Shown one piece after another: positions 1 to 11,171 of a stretch of 64,000 nucleotides of DNA. Position 1 is the first letter of the stretch. Each line of letters opens with the position of its first letter. The DNA lies in assembly GCA_026874595.1 (NCBI GenBank), contig CM049313.1:21880008-21944007 (forward strand). The letters run 5' to 3'. The stretch comes from Sipunculus nudus. Its lineage: Eukaryota; Annelida; Sipuncula; Golfingiida; Sipunculidae. The notes beneath the pieces were generated by a model. That model was not told where the DNA came from, did no database searches, and saw only the letters and a program-made list of their open reading frames with translations. A program made the translations under genes and the position numbers.

Positions 1-338
1 TAGGATGGAAAATATAATATATTTGTGCAGGTCGAAACATGCATAGTTAAATATAGCACTCGTTGAGAAAAGCGACATGTTTCTTCAGTTATCCCATAAA
101 TCTGTGCCAACTCTTCTGTTCAGCACCAGCCTTGTTGTTGGTGTTTGCAGCACATCGTAGGTCAACATCAACCAACGCATAATGGCCGAATCTGTAAACA
201 GCCACAATTTTAAATGTTAATGGTAAAGACAGCAATTCACAGATATTGATCATGTACTCACTATATTAAAATGTCCAAGTGTATATATAGAAATACATAT
301 ATACATGCATACATAAATACCAGCCATACTCATACCCT

Positions 339-392
<54 letters not shown>

Positions 393-2522
393 CACAAACT
401 TGCCAGCTGAAGTATGTGACCAAGTTGGCAGTGAGCTGCTGGCTGCAGCAGCTGAACACGGTTATGAATACATATTCACTCCAAGGCGGTCGTAGTGTAC
501 ACATTTTGACAGTACACGTAATTCCGGGAGCCAAACAGGCTGCCACTACCTGCTGAATCTCTGAATCTTACTAAATGAACGCCCAGAATACTATCTGGTT
601 CTACCTATATGATATTCCAAATACAGCAAATAGAGATAATTAATTTTTAACTTACACCTGCACTCAGCTGTCTGCGCAGTGCTCTATGTCTAAATGGCTG
701 CCTCGACGTTTAAATCGGACGGTACGGTATCATGTCACAAATCGCTGGTAGTGTTCCCTCGCGGTAAATATCAAAATAAGTATTAAGAGTTTCTGATCAA
801 TGAAAAAAAATTGGATTGAGCAGTTTTTGAGAATTTTGTGTCCGGAGAAAAAGTGACTAGGTAAAACTACTCAGGATGATGGATTTACATTTCTCATGTG
901 TTTTCAATACAATATACTACGGTTTGAAATTTATAAAATTATCAAACAGCATCTCTCCCGCGAGAAAACTGAACGATTCTTGGAACAAGAATTCACAGTG
1001 ATGTGTCTTAATCTTATAACTGTGAAAGATCTAAACACAGATAGTGCTGCCATTATATCCCAAACTGGCTCTTGTGACTTCTTTGGAGGAGAACGGTAAT
1101 TGGCAGGACACCCTCGTAGCATGAAGATGTGCTCTGCAGACCATAAACTACCACCATAATTTAGAGTCTGGATATATATATATATGTTGCAGGTTGGAAC
1201 CTTAACTTTGAACTGCTATTTCAGCCACCTCAGAATGTGTCTAACAATAATAAGGCCAGCTCATGTACCTAATCATTTGGTGAGAGCAACTACCGGACGC
1301 TGGGAAACAACTACTCGGGAGCAGTCTGTATGGTAGTTCCAATGTGGACCAAGCACTACGGAAAATCAGTGATCCTGGGCTTACTTCCAGTACCATGCCT
1401 GTGTTAACCGGACCACCAATACAACAAATATGTTCAGCATCAAATTAATTTCTCAAAAAGGTTTCCAGAGCCTACTTTAATTGTAGCCTGAATATGCAAG
1501 TATCATAAAGACCTTTAAATCGTCACGTACCAGTAGCCATAGGCCTATATACAACAATGAAATTAATATCTTTTTCTCAGGAAGAGTTTCAACTAAGAAA
1601 AATGCGGATATCTTTCTCTCATAGTTGGTTATGTTTTCATAAATGAAGCTTTTAAGCAAGCTTATCTGCACCTGCATATATTATCTGTAGTGTAAAAGGT
1701 AATAACTGACTTTCGAAGACTAAATTGACATAAGTCATAAGTTTATTTTGTTCTATTCTTTGCAGATATACCTGGTATCGTGACACATTCAGGACCCCTT
1801 TCATCTGCTGTGTTATCAATCTTGACGTATTGCCACCAAGACTTTGTCACTGATAAAACGCACGGATTATACTCCCTTCAACCAACCTTGTCCACCTGAT
1901 TTTTCGTGATATTTGTACAATGCACTATAGCTTACCTTTATTTACCTCGAAGCAAATCAGACATATATTGCGACTATCTACCAGCAACGTAATATTCTAC
2001 CGTGCATTGATTCCATATAATTAATGTAGAAAAAAATATGACTGAACAGATGAACGGTCCTGCGACATATCAGTGACGACCAATGACGAATTAAGACTAC
2101 TTCCACTTGACAATTCGCATGGATGACGTCGCGTCACAGTGGAATAACTATAAGTTACGTCCCTCCATCATCACATGGATAAACAGGTATGGCCACTTGA
2201 ACTGATGCCATCATTTTTGCACCTATTTCTAGAGAGGTCATCACTGTCCCGGCGTTGAAAAGTAAACATTTTTATTACATACTTATTTAAATCATCATAT
2301 ATCGCCACATTACCGCCTTTGATAAAAGCTAATTTGTTGTGCCAAATAAAATATATTTTGAAAGAAATATCGTCAAAACATAGATGGAATACATTGTTGG
2401 AACGCAGTACAATTGTACTTTCGTTAAAAAACTCATATATATTGTTACGGAACCTAATATAAACAGATCACGTATGCTTGACGAACACAAATTTTGTAAT
2501 GGGGATAAAAAAAATCAGATTC
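1..2522. other. Non-coding flank, no gene seen
   Basis: I find no convincing coding exon, RNA gene or transposon terminus in this stretch. It holds a compound microsatellite at 340-382 and a short TA run near 1171-1186. The short reading frames have no recognisable domain and are scattered over both strands with no consistent splice structure. Confidence 0.5.
340..382. repeat. Compound (CA)n(TA)n microsatellite
   Basis: A run of CA dinucleotides changes directly into a run of TA dinucleotides. Reading frames across it encode only low-complexity Thr-His or Ile-Tyr and are not genes. Confidence 0.95.
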
Positions 2523-3018
2523 TGTAACACTAGGCAGCGTGAAATGTCTAGGGGAATGAATAAAGATGTCAGTCGTTTTTTGTTAACAAAAACCATAATT
2601 TATTCTTTAAACAACCCTAACATTACAATACACTAAATCAATACAATTATACAGTAAAACAGCGGTATAACAACAAATCAATACAATCACACAGAAAAAT
2701 ACACAAAGTGCACAGTACCTGGATACCACTAGCGTCACAACGATAAGATCTTTAAATGTACACTCTCGGAGAATGACAGTCCAGTACAAAGCTCCTGCAA
2801 CAACCCAGAAAGAAAACCGAAGTCCAAACAAGGGTCTGAAGAAAATCTATAATTGCCGCACTCGTCGGATAAGGTCCCAGAAACTGACACAGACGCTTCT
2901 GCGTCCACTGGAATCCTCTCTGCTGCTCTCTCGGCTCTAAAACACAGCCCCTTTATATACTCTTCGCCCCAAGCCGAGAATTTTCCACTTCTCGAACAGT
3001 CTAAAAGATCTTACACAA
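2523..3018 (-). repeat. Older LTR-like sequence, 3' part (interrupted)
   Basis: On the minus strand this stretch has LTR-like promoter architecture: a TATATAAA box at 2952-2959, a polyadenylation signal AATAAA at 2599-2604, and a terminus ending in GTGTTACA at 2523. The Ty3-type element at 3019-8782 inserted into it, since the 5-bp target CACAA (3014-3018) is repeated at 8783-8787. Its continuation at 8788-8991 ends, read on the minus strand, with TGTTACAGG. Joined across the insertion the sequence would be about 700 bp with TG...CA ends. No coding capacity or outer target duplication was found, so it could be a solo LTR or some other promoter-bearing repeat. Confidence 0.45.
3014..3018. repeat. 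Target-site duplication CACAA (left)
   Basis: The five bases CACAA immediately precede the TGTTATG terminus of the left LTR. They are repeated at 8783-8787 directly after the right LTR, which ends in TTTTAACA. Five base pairs is the usual duplication for Ty3/gypsy integrases, and the match fixes both ends of the element. Confidence 0.85.
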
Positions 3019-3239
3019 TGTTATGTTTGTTATGTTATGTTCCAATGGATAAGAAATCCAGATGGTGTATATGTCTGTATTTATTATATCTGACATAGGA
3101 TACACATAAGCACTTGTAAACATGACTGTCCAGTCGGATGGTGTGGCACAGACTGCCCATACAGTACTGGGTCAGTGATTCATTGTAACAGATACACATG
3201 CATGAGGTTGTTGTATATGCATGAGGTCATATTAGAACC
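3019..3239 (-). repeat. 3' LTR of the Ty3-type element
   Basis: This is the partner of the LTR at 8541-8782. Its start is fixed by the CACAA target duplication at 3014-3018. Near the start it has a short duplication of TGTTATG absent from the partner. It ends beside the polypurine tract. Confidence 0.87.
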
Positions 3240-3250
3240 TCTCCCTTCTT
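3238..3250 (-). promoter_or_regulatory. Polypurine tract
   Basis: Read on the minus strand, AAGAAGGGAGAGG lies directly against the 3' LTR, the expected position of the plus-strand primer of an LTR retrotransposon. Confidence 0.75.
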
Positions 3251-3670
3251 TGAAAAAAAAGAATAAAAAGTGCGTCATCTGGTTTGGGATTTTCACGGAA
3301 TAGTCTAGATATATATATGTGCTGCTAGAACTAATAAAAACAAAGATCCTGTTGTTTCAGTGAGTCCGTATCAAATAGGCTTAACCATATCTATCTCATC
3401 TTGATCTTGTAATATGTAACTATGATTTAACTTAATGAATGCTAATTTCTAATTGACTTTCAAACAAATATACAGTCTATCAAATACTAATATTATTATG
3501 AATAGGACATATTTACAGCAACTACCGTTTCATAAAATATAATAAAATATCAGTCTTTGCTGAGTAGAAGTGAAGATTGCAGCCTTATTGGTCGGCATAT
3601 TTCAGGTGATCTGATAGTACACGGAACTACTCTTCCTTAGTAATGTTTGAAAACAAGGACATTATTAACA

Positions 3671-3880
3671 TTAGAAATAAAGTCTCTGTGGTGGCTTCAC
3701 CATTCTGCCAGACTTTGTAACATATCGTGCACTGTTATAGGTTTTATTACTGCCTTGTGTATTCTGTGTGGTGTCCTCACTTTCTGAGTCTGTATCATCC
3801 AATGTGTTTTGTTTGAAGTTTTCTCCAGTTTCTCTTATGTGTCTTCTGTTCCTTCGGTATTTTACTCCTGATTTTGCCAC
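3671..3880 (-). pseudogene. C-terminal tail of the Ty3-type integrase
   Basis: A basic, Ser/Thr-rich reading frame with YRRNRRHIRETGENF near its start resembles the tail that follows the integrase of Ty3-like elements. It lies between the integrase core and the 3' LTR, separated from 4014-4358 by another frame change. Confidence 0.6.
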
Positions 3881-4013
3881 TATGTATGATCTTGGTTCGG
3901 CACTGGACTGGGTAATATTTGCCGGTTCCTATTTACTGATTGTCCTTTTGCCATTTTTGGCAGGTCTCTGCTTCGTGAATTATACTGCATATCTTGTTGC
4001 CGTCTGCGATCTT

Positions 4014-6408
4014 TCAGTTTTTGTGACATTTTTTTATATCTTTTTCTTGAGTGCTAACGAAGGGCAATTTTGATCTTAATTTCCTGTTGAACATTAGTTC
4101 TGCTGGAGATGGCACTCCAGAAGCAATTGGTGTAGCTCTCAAACATAGCAATGCCATTGCAGGATCTTCCTTTGTTCCTAATGCTTCTTGTAGTGTTCCT
4201 TTCATGACAGCTACATACCTTTCACTTTTGCCATTAGCCTCAGGGAAAAAGTGGACTGCTTGTTTTATGCACAAAATCAAACATTTCAGCAAAGCGTTTG
4301 AAATCATAGGATGTGTATTTCGGTCCATTATCACTAAATAGTTTTTCTGGAATTCCAAATTCAGAGAAAACAGCTTTCATTGCATTGATTACAGCAGTTG
4401 TTGTTGTTTTGTTGTGTTTTCTTATGATGGGATATGAGCTGTAATAATCTATTAGAAGCAGGTAGTTTTCATTATGCCAGTGAAATAAGTCAGAACCAAC
4501 TATTTCCCATGGCCTTTCTGTCTCAATGTGAATCGCTGGTTCTTTCTGTTGTGCGAGTTGGTGGCGCTGACAAGTGTCACATGTTTTGACTAATCTTTCA
4601 ATATCTATATCGATACCACACCAAAACACTGATGCTCTGGCCCTCAGCCTGCATTTCTCTATTCCTTGGTGTTCTGCATGGATGAGCATGAGAGCTTCAA
4701 CTTTCATTTCCTCTCGGGTTATCACCCGATTTCCTTTCACTAAAATCCCATAGTATACACTTATTTCATCCCTGAAATTCCAGTATTTCTTGACGTTTGT
4801 GGGCAGTCTCTTCTGTGAATTGGGCCACCCATTCATGACTGTTTTCATGAGTGTGATCAAGGTTTCATCCTTTGCTGTCATGTCCTTGATTTGGTCCAGT
4901 CGGTGTTGAGTTACATTTGTTACACTATGTACAGTTACGTCCATGTCTTGCATTTCCTTTGGTTCGTCTCCCATTGTCAGTCTAGACAGTGCGTCAACGA
5001 TTTGTATCTTTCTACCTGGAACATATTTTACCTCAAAATCATACCTCTGAATTCTCAGTAGTATTCTCATTGGTCTTGGTGGTGCGCTTGTGAGGTTTTT
5101 ATTTGCAATGCTTTCAAGTGGTCTGTGGTCGGATTCTATTAATACATGTCGGCCATACACATAGTGATGGAATCTCTCTAGGCCAAACACAATCCCAAGC
5201 ATCGCCCTCTCAATGTTGCAGTAATTTGACTCTGTGTTTGTTAGACTTTTGCTTGCATACGCGACAGGCCTTCCATCTTGTAGTAGGGCTGCCCCAACAC
5301 CTTTCTTGCTGGCGTCAGTTTGTAAAGCAAGTGGCTTCTTTGGGTCGAAGTATGCCAACACTTGTGTGGAACCAAGGGCTTCTTTCAGTTTATCAAAGGC
5401 TTTTTGGTGTTCAGGTGCCCATGTAAAGTCTACATCTTTCTTTGTCAGGTCTCTAAGGGGTACTGTTAGCAGAGACAAGTTTAGGATGAATCGACCGAGA
5501 TAATTCGCCATTCCAAGAAGTGATTGTACCTCACTTATGTTTTGGAGTGGTTTCATTCTTTCGATAGCGTCAACTTTCATAGGATATGCCTCTACACCTT
5601 TGTGAGAAATGTAGTGCCCAAAGAATTTTATCTTTTTCTGCTTTACTATACATTTCTCCTGGTTAAGTCTGAGTCCGACCTGTTGTGTACGCTGTAACAC
5701 ATTTTCTGTCATGGTGTTTTTCAGTCTTTCCATACACAACTATGTCGTCAGCAATTCCGATAATTCCAGGCAGATTGTCGAATGTCTGATCGATTGTCTT
5801 TTGGAAAATGTCCTGAGCTGAAACTAGGCCAAAGGGAAGTTTTTGAAGCAGTACGGTCCGAATGGAGTATTGAATGTCGTCAGCAATTTAGAGAATTCAC
5901 CGACTTTAATATTCTAGTATTCGGATCTAGCATCTAGTATGCTGAATATTTTTGCACCTGTGAGTTTTGGCAACACGTCGTCAAGGGTTGGTGTGTAGTG
6001 GTGTTCTCGTCTGACCCACTTGTGCAGATCACGGGGATCTAAGCATATCCTGAGATCGCCATTCGGCTTTGTGACATAAACTAAGCTGTTGACCAAGTCA
6101 GTTGGGCCATCAACTTTTTCAATTATGTCCAAGTCTGTCATTCTTTGTAGTTCTTTCCTTAAAGGCTCTTTCAGTGCCTCAGGCACAAGTGTGGGTGGTT
6201 GGATTACTGGTTCGGCGTGTGGTCTTAGCTTTATCTTGTATTCGCCTGGGAAAAATCCAACCCCTTTAAAACACTCAGTTGATTTGTCCATAAATTCTTT
6301 TTTTGGATCACCACTAATACTGCCAAGGTTGTTGTTTGAGTCGTCTGGGCTGTCATTGTGTACCACACATATTTGGCCTTGTTCGTGGCATGTCTCGTTT
6401 GTCTTCAC
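4014..6408 (-). pseudogene. pol: Broken pol: reverse transcriptase, RNase H, integrase
   Basis: Segment 5914-6408 holds the start of the reverse transcriptase, including KPNGDLRICLDPRDL. The middle of the RT (5740-5914) is spread over shifted frames but still encodes the GIADDIVVYG active-site region. Segment 4240-5739 continues through RT thumb (FFGHYISHKGV), RNase H (LQTDASKKGVGAALLQDGRP and a later ESDHRPL) and the integrase HHCC module ending in CDTCQRHQ, with the catalytic segment containing SDNGPKY. A one-base shift in a T run near 4246-4250 moves the rest of the integrase (EANGKSERY, the third acidic residue) into the frame of 4014-4358. At least four frameshifts in all show that it is inactive. 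Confidence 0.88.
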
Positions 6409-6416
6409 AGTTCAGC

Positions 6417-6926
6417 TCAGATTAGTCCGAGGTCTATGCATGATCTTAGGCCTAAGATTGCTGGACCTTCAGCCTCAGTTACATGAAAATCAAGGGCGAG
6501 TGTCTTGTCTTGGTGTGAGCACTGAAGTTCACATTGTCCATGTTGTTTAATCTTTGACCCACCATAGGCGAGAAGCTTGACCTTTGGTGTTCGTAGCCCA
6601 GCAGCTTGCCCGTTGTTTGTCAGTTGGTTTGGAAATAGCACTTTATACAGTATTGCTGGCATGATGTTTGACTGTGCCCCAGTATCGAGTTTACATCTCA
6701 CAGCATAGGTTCCTTTTTCTGTGTTAATGTCGATATTTGCAAATGCCTGATCACGAGGCCCCTCTTTGAACATGGTCTGTATTGTAATACCTGGCAATGT
6801 CAGTGAGCTAGAACATGATTCACTCATCCCAATGTGCTCAACATCAGTAGTGTCAAAAACAGATTCCTTAAAGTCTTCATCAATCTGTTCAATGTCGCGG
6901 TCTTCATTGGCAATTTCATACACCAT
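6417..6926 (-). pseudogene. Retroelement aspartic protease region
   Basis: The minus-strand frame contains the retropepsin active-site motif LDTGAQSNIMP and, near its end, an ILGLRSC segment typical of the C-terminal part of these proteases. It follows gag in the same frame after a TAA codon at 6951-6953 and ends at a TGA at 6417-6419. The reverse transcriptase continues in a different frame, so a frameshift separates them. Confidence 0.8.
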
Positions 6927-6950
6927 TCTGTCAGAAGAACGTGGCCGTCT

Positions 6951-7784
6951 TTATGTCTGTCCATACTGTCTAGGTCTAGATTGTGACCCCTGTCTGTCGG
7001 TTTGATACCTCATTCTATAATTGGGTTTGCTAATATTTTTTGATAAACACATTTTGCCCCAGTGACCTATTTTACCACACTCTTCACATGTAGATCTTGC
7101 TGCTGGGCATCTAGCCCAACGTGGATGTCCTTGTCCACAATTCCAGCACTGTCCTGTCCTGTGTGGTGCTGGTTTGTCTTGAGAATATCTTGTGGTTTGT
7201 CTGTTGTCCCGTCTGCTTCGAATCAAATGTACCTTTTTTGTGTCTTGAGCATAATTCATTTGTGTTTGTCTAGCCTCATATGATCTGACTATACCTAATG
7301 CACTGTCAAGTGAAAGCGATTCATCTTTAGAAATTAATTTTCTTTGTACATCGTCATTGCTGACCCCAGCTATTAGAGCGTCTAAAAGTTGCTCTTCATT
7401 GTCTGTGTAAAGGCAGTCATCAGCGTGAATTCTAGCTTTCGTCATGAAAGCATCAACTGTCTCACCAGCCTCTTGTTTTGAGGCACGTAACTGAAACCTG
7501 GCAACTCTAAAATTTGATTTTGGTTTTACATAGTCCCAAAATCGTTTCCAGTGCACGTCTAGTTTCTTTTGATGTGAATCTGTAAGTTTTCAGCTATTTC
7601 TGATGTCTCGGCTTTCCTCGCCAACCCATAACATTAGATACTGTACTTGAACAAGTTCTGAATTCTCTGCAAGTGGTCCATTGAATATAAATTCACATGT
7701 TTGTTTAAACTTTCTGAATGCTACTGCAAGGTTAAGTGATTTCCAGTCTAATGATGGTATGGGTACACCTGTACGCTCAGCCAT
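6951..7784 (-). pseudogene. gag: Broken gag: capsid region and two CCHC zinc knuckles
   Basis: The frame starts at an ATG at 7782-7784 (MAERTGVP...). It is cut by an in-frame TGA at 7590-7592 where a Trp codon is likely, then continues in the same frame to a TAA at 6951-6953. The C-terminal part holds two knuckles in tandem, CWNCGQGHPRWARC and CEECGKIGHWGKMC, which bind RNA during packaging. After the TAA the same frame runs on into the protease, so gag and pol may once have been a single frame. The stops make it non-functional. Confidence 0.85.
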
Positions 7785-8520
7785 TGTGACACAAGTAAAT
7801 GTTTCAAGTACTAACAGTAACATGCAAGATACAATTTCCTGTGATTAAAAACAAAAATGTTAAGTTATATAGTCCCTTATCTCTGGTAATCCAAAGCACA
7901 AAGTTCTATGATTATAGTTCACAGCAACTGTAGATAGGTATTCCATAGAAGATTGGTCCATGAATGTATTCACAATAGCTGTATATTTCGTTGTTCCTTT
8001 ATTCAGTGAAACAGGTGCTTGTCTCACATGCTTGTCTAATGTTCTTGATCTTGTGTTATTGTTGTTGTGGATGGGTCAAAGTTCTTGACCTGTCACACTT
8101 GTTGTTAGTTGCTAGCTCTTGTCTCTGTTTGTCCAAAAAGTGGAGCGGGGAGTTTGACCTTCAGGTCAGCTTAGCTGTGTCTGGAACAGGGTTATGGGAG
8201 GCTGGTGTCACTGACTGGTAAGTAATTTCAGGAATGTCTACTATTGGCTGTGCTTTGTCACAGTGCATGTTGCCTGATAAAAAATTGACCAGCCTGGATT
8301 ATTTTACTTGAAAAGTTTACAGATTGTATGTTTGGCATACATGTGACTGTAGAAAGTATTTTGGAACATACATACAAATTGCTGTTGTCTCTTAGTCTTG
8401 ACAACTGGTTACCAGCCACAATGTATGTAATCCTTTGTCTTCCAGTCCACTGAATATTCTCTTATTCCTAAGTCCATAGGATTAATTTTCTGTGCTGGAC
8501 CACATGTTTTCTGGTGGGTA
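7785..8520 (-). other. 5' leader of the Ty3-type element
   Basis: The untranslated stretch between the primer-binding site and the gag start. I see no domain-bearing reading frame. The plus-strand frame at 7991-8221 has no recognisable product. Confidence 0.6.
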
Positions 8521-8535
8521 GCACTTCTGACACCA
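8521..8535 (-). promoter_or_regulatory. Primer-binding site, tRNA-Leu type
   Basis: Read on the minus strand, the sequence five bases inside the 5' LTR is TGGTGTCAGAAGTGC. Its first 14 bases are complementary to the conserved 3' end of animal tRNA-Leu including CCA. It would prime minus-strand DNA synthesis. The identification of the tRNA rests on recalled tRNA-Leu 3' ends, not on a search. Confidence 0.75.
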
Positions 8536-8540
8536 TTATA

Positions 8541-8782
8541 TGTTATGTTTCAATGAATAAATAATCCAGATGGTGTATATGTCTGTATTTATTATGTCTG
8601 GCATAGGACACATATACAGACAGTTATTATGTCTGACATAGGACACATATAAGCACTTGTATACACGACTGTCCAGTCGGATGGTGTAGCACAGACTGCC
8701 CATACAGTACTGGGTCAGTGACCCATTGTTAAAGATACACAAACATAAGATTGTTGTATATGCATGAGGTCATATTTTAACA
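8541..8782 (-). repeat. 5' LTR of the Ty3-type element
   Basis: This aligns with 3019-3239 over most of its length, for example the shared block ending in the GCATGAGGTCATATT stretch. Its ends are TGTTA...TAACA on the plus strand. It contains an internal tandem duplication of a roughly 36-bp block around 8595-8660 that the other LTR lacks. The two LTRs also differ by scattered substitutions, so the insertion is not recent. Confidence 0.88.
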
Positions 8783-8787
8783 CACAA
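8783..8787. repeat. Target-site duplication CACAA (right)
   Basis: This matches CACAA at 3014-3018 on the far side of the element and lies directly after the right LTR terminus. Confidence 0.85.
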
Positions 8788-8987
8788 CACAGCAAACACG
8801 CCTTACAGGAATCATCTAGAAGAACATCGCCTGGAACATCTACATTCCAGGGTCCACACGTGACTCACGGCTAGGCGAGAAAGCCCCTAGCTAGCATGAC
8901 AACAAAAGTTTAACCGGTACGGATTAAACATAGAGTGCAACAACAACACGAGTTACGCCCGTGTCACACAATAAAAAGAGCACCTGT

Positions 8988-8991
<4 letters not shown>
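8788..8991 (-). repeat. Older LTR-like sequence, 5' part (beyond the insertion)
   Basis: This is the inferred continuation of the sequence at 2523-3018 on the other side of the Ty3-type insertion. It would be the upstream (U3-like) part of a minus-strand LTR starting with TGTTACAGG next to the TA microsatellite. The evidence is its position exactly outside the CACAA target duplication and its TG terminus. There is no second copy in the window to compare with. Confidence 0.35.

Positions 8992-9042
<51 letters not shown>
8992..9042. repeat. (TA)n microsatellite
   Basis: About 50 bases of uninterrupted TA repeat at the outer edge of the older LTR-like sequence. Confidence 0.95.
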
Positions 9043-9045
<3 letters not shown>

Positions 9046-9774
9046 TGTCTCTAGTCTGCATGGAATTAGATGAGAGAACCTGCGGGTAAGGTACCTTTGA
9101 GGTATCTGGGGTTGAGACCTTGAAAAACCTCTTTTCTTTCTCTTTGCCAATCTACACTTTCAACGACTATTGTATTTTTAACCCCTGCAAAAAACATGCA
9201 CAGACCAACCTTGACCTTTACCTTTGCCTGTCAGGATCTGGATGATATTCGACAGGAACCCATCTTGGGGCATCACACCAATGTACGTTTAGAGGTATGT
9301 GTACTGGCCGGCTTTAAGATTGTATTTTACAACGCGGCTGACACTATGGCCTGTGGCAGAGCATTCAAATCGTGAATTGTTTGAGAACTTATTAATATTT
9401 ATATTCATCTGAAGTGGCTCTTATGACTTGAAATTGATTATTTATTTGAAAAATACAATATCAATAGCTGCCTGCATCGTAACCGTTTTTAAATTATCGT
9501 ATACATTTGTAACAGTCTTTTGTTTCGCCTTTTCTTCTGCAACGAGTCCAACTTTTTAGCCTTAAACACAGAGATCACACTATCCTTAAATGACTAAGCA
9601 GCTGTTATCCCCCTTGCGGCCTGTCGCTGTATTCAGTGTAGTTTATCAGAAACCACCTTCTTGTGAGGAGCCAAAATTGCTGATGCAGAAATATATGCCA
9701 TTTTTTTTTTTTTACACTCTTTTCGGGCCTCCCTTAAAATATGCTTGATCAAACCAAATTTACACCCTGCTGTA

Positions 9775-9984
9775 TCAGACACATGGTCCATGTGTAGATC
9801 TTTTTAAGTCCTGATTTAGATGTACGTACACCAAGGTGGCGAACGTGAAATATGCATCATGTAGCAGCTTAGATGCGTCAAATACCACACCCCAAGTTGT
9901 AGCCATTTCTCCATCTAGCGAGGTCTTGCTGAAGTGTAAATTGGTCCTCAAAGTTTGATATAAGCCTATGCGTAACAGATTCAT
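9775..9984 (-). pseudogene. LINE ORF2 thumb-region fragment
   Basis: The frame reads LYQTLRTNLHFSKTSLDGEM then TTWGVVFDASK. This matches the post-palm stretch of CR1-like elements, where a Gln-rich helix is followed by W-x-x-x-F-N-x-x-K. It is degenerate, but co-linear with the RT fragment upstream. Confidence 0.55.
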
Positions 9985-10021
9985 CAGTTAACAGTCTTAC
10001 AGTTGTTCCTGGATCTTCTAC

Positions 10022-10267
10022 TTAGGGCAGATCATTAATTTGTAACAAAAAAGAAGAGGACCTAGAACTTTTTGGTGGACTTAGCTGAGCTGACGTAACA
10101 TTTGTGTATTCAGAGTGGACTCCGTCACAGATCACAAGCTGACGCCATTTGGTGCGGAACGACCAGATCCATTGTAATATATCACCTCCCAGACCATAAC
10201 GTCTATTTAAGAGACGCTTATGTGGTGCTGTGTGGAAAACTTTACTAAAACCAAGTATTCCAATCAC
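10022..10267 (-). pseudogene. LINE reverse transcriptase fragment
   Basis: The protein has a D-F/G-F-S-K-x-F-x-T-x-PH-type palm segment (GFSKVFHTAPHKRLL), the GGDILQWIWSF stretch, and ends with LQINDLP just before the position of the catalytic FxDD box. These are consecutive blocks of CR1/Jockey-like reverse transcriptases. The catalytic box itself is not in this frame. Confidence 0.8.
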
Positions 10268-11171
10268 TATTTGTTGGCCTGTATCACGTGATTTTAGTAA
10301 ATCGCAAGTAGTTCAAAGAAGTTGTGTTTTGCATAAGTTACTTGATCTGAATCCATGGTTTAGCGAGGTCAGTACGAGATACTTGTGAGTATATAACACG
10401 TTCTATTAGACTCTGGTATGTAGTTTGTTAGGTTACTCCGGACACCCTTCTTTTAAGCTGGCGTTATCCATTCATCTATCTTTGCTTTTGGTAGCATTCT
10501 GGTGGATAATGATGAGGATCACAGAGTTATACAACTGAGGATATCTGAGGCACAAGCCCTTTCAGAAGGCATTGTGTAGGGCTTCCATGTTGGCCTGAGG
10601 CCTATTCCGATTTAGGTTATTAGGAAGCTTGAGAATACATATTTCTTTTACTTTAGTGTAGAAGCTGCCTATTTTCTTTCACATGCGTTTCGATTCTTGG
10701 TTCATCCGTACTTAATGTTGTCCTGAACCAGTGGATTTGTTGGACAGGAGTTTGGGCATCAAGTCTTTCATTTTTTTCATAAAACGAACCCAGTTTTGGT
10801 CAACGCCATTTGATTGGTAGTCATGCGAAATGTCCGCAGCAAAATTCGAGTTTCATACTACCCCAATAAGCATGCGACATGTAGGGAGTATTTTTAAGAT
10901 TTTAAGTGCGCTCTTTGAAAAAATCAGCAATTATAATACCATCATGATCTGATATAAATATAATTGTCTGTATTGACTGCAAAAGAGAGGGCTTTGATGT
11001 CCATAACAGATCCTTTCCGTGTCGTTTCCCGTTGCAATTGTGTTAAGCTGACGTTGTTCAAAATATCTATAATTCATTTGTTCGCCTGTTTCTTCCTCGA
11101 ATCTTCTTTAATTATTTAAGCGTTCCAAGTATTCGACACTGAAGCCCCCCCCCCCCCCCCCCCACCGCCAA

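Larger units (their letters stand above)
3019..8782 (-). mobile_element. Decayed Ty3/gypsy-type LTR retrotransposon
   Basis: A complete but inactive LTR retrotransposon of about 5.76 kb, transcribed on the minus strand. In its own order it has a 5' LTR (8541-8782), a primer-binding site matching a tRNA-Leu 3' end (8521-8535), gag with two CCHC knuckles, an aspartic protease with a DTGA motif, reverse transcriptase, RNase H, an integrase with an HHCC zinc module, a polypurine tract (3238-3250) and a 3' LTR (3019-3239). The domain order PR-RT-RH-IN is that of Ty3/gypsy elements. The short LTRs and the IADD reverse transcriptase motif suggest the Mag-like invertebrate lineage; that assignment is inference. 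In-frame stops and several frameshifts show that it is dead. Confidence 0.93.

Noticed and set aside
250-546. 98-residue minus-strand reading frame over the CA/TA microsatellite
   Set aside because: Its sequence is mainly Ile-Tyr and Val-Cys repeats created by the dinucleotide run; no domain and no splice context.
896-1122. Overlapping reading frames on both strands near 0.9-1.1 kb
   Set aside because: No recognisable domain, no compositional signal, and equal openness on both strands.
7991-8221. Plus-strand Cys/Leu-rich frame
   Set aside because: Lies antisense to the leader of the Ty3-type element and resembles nothing known.
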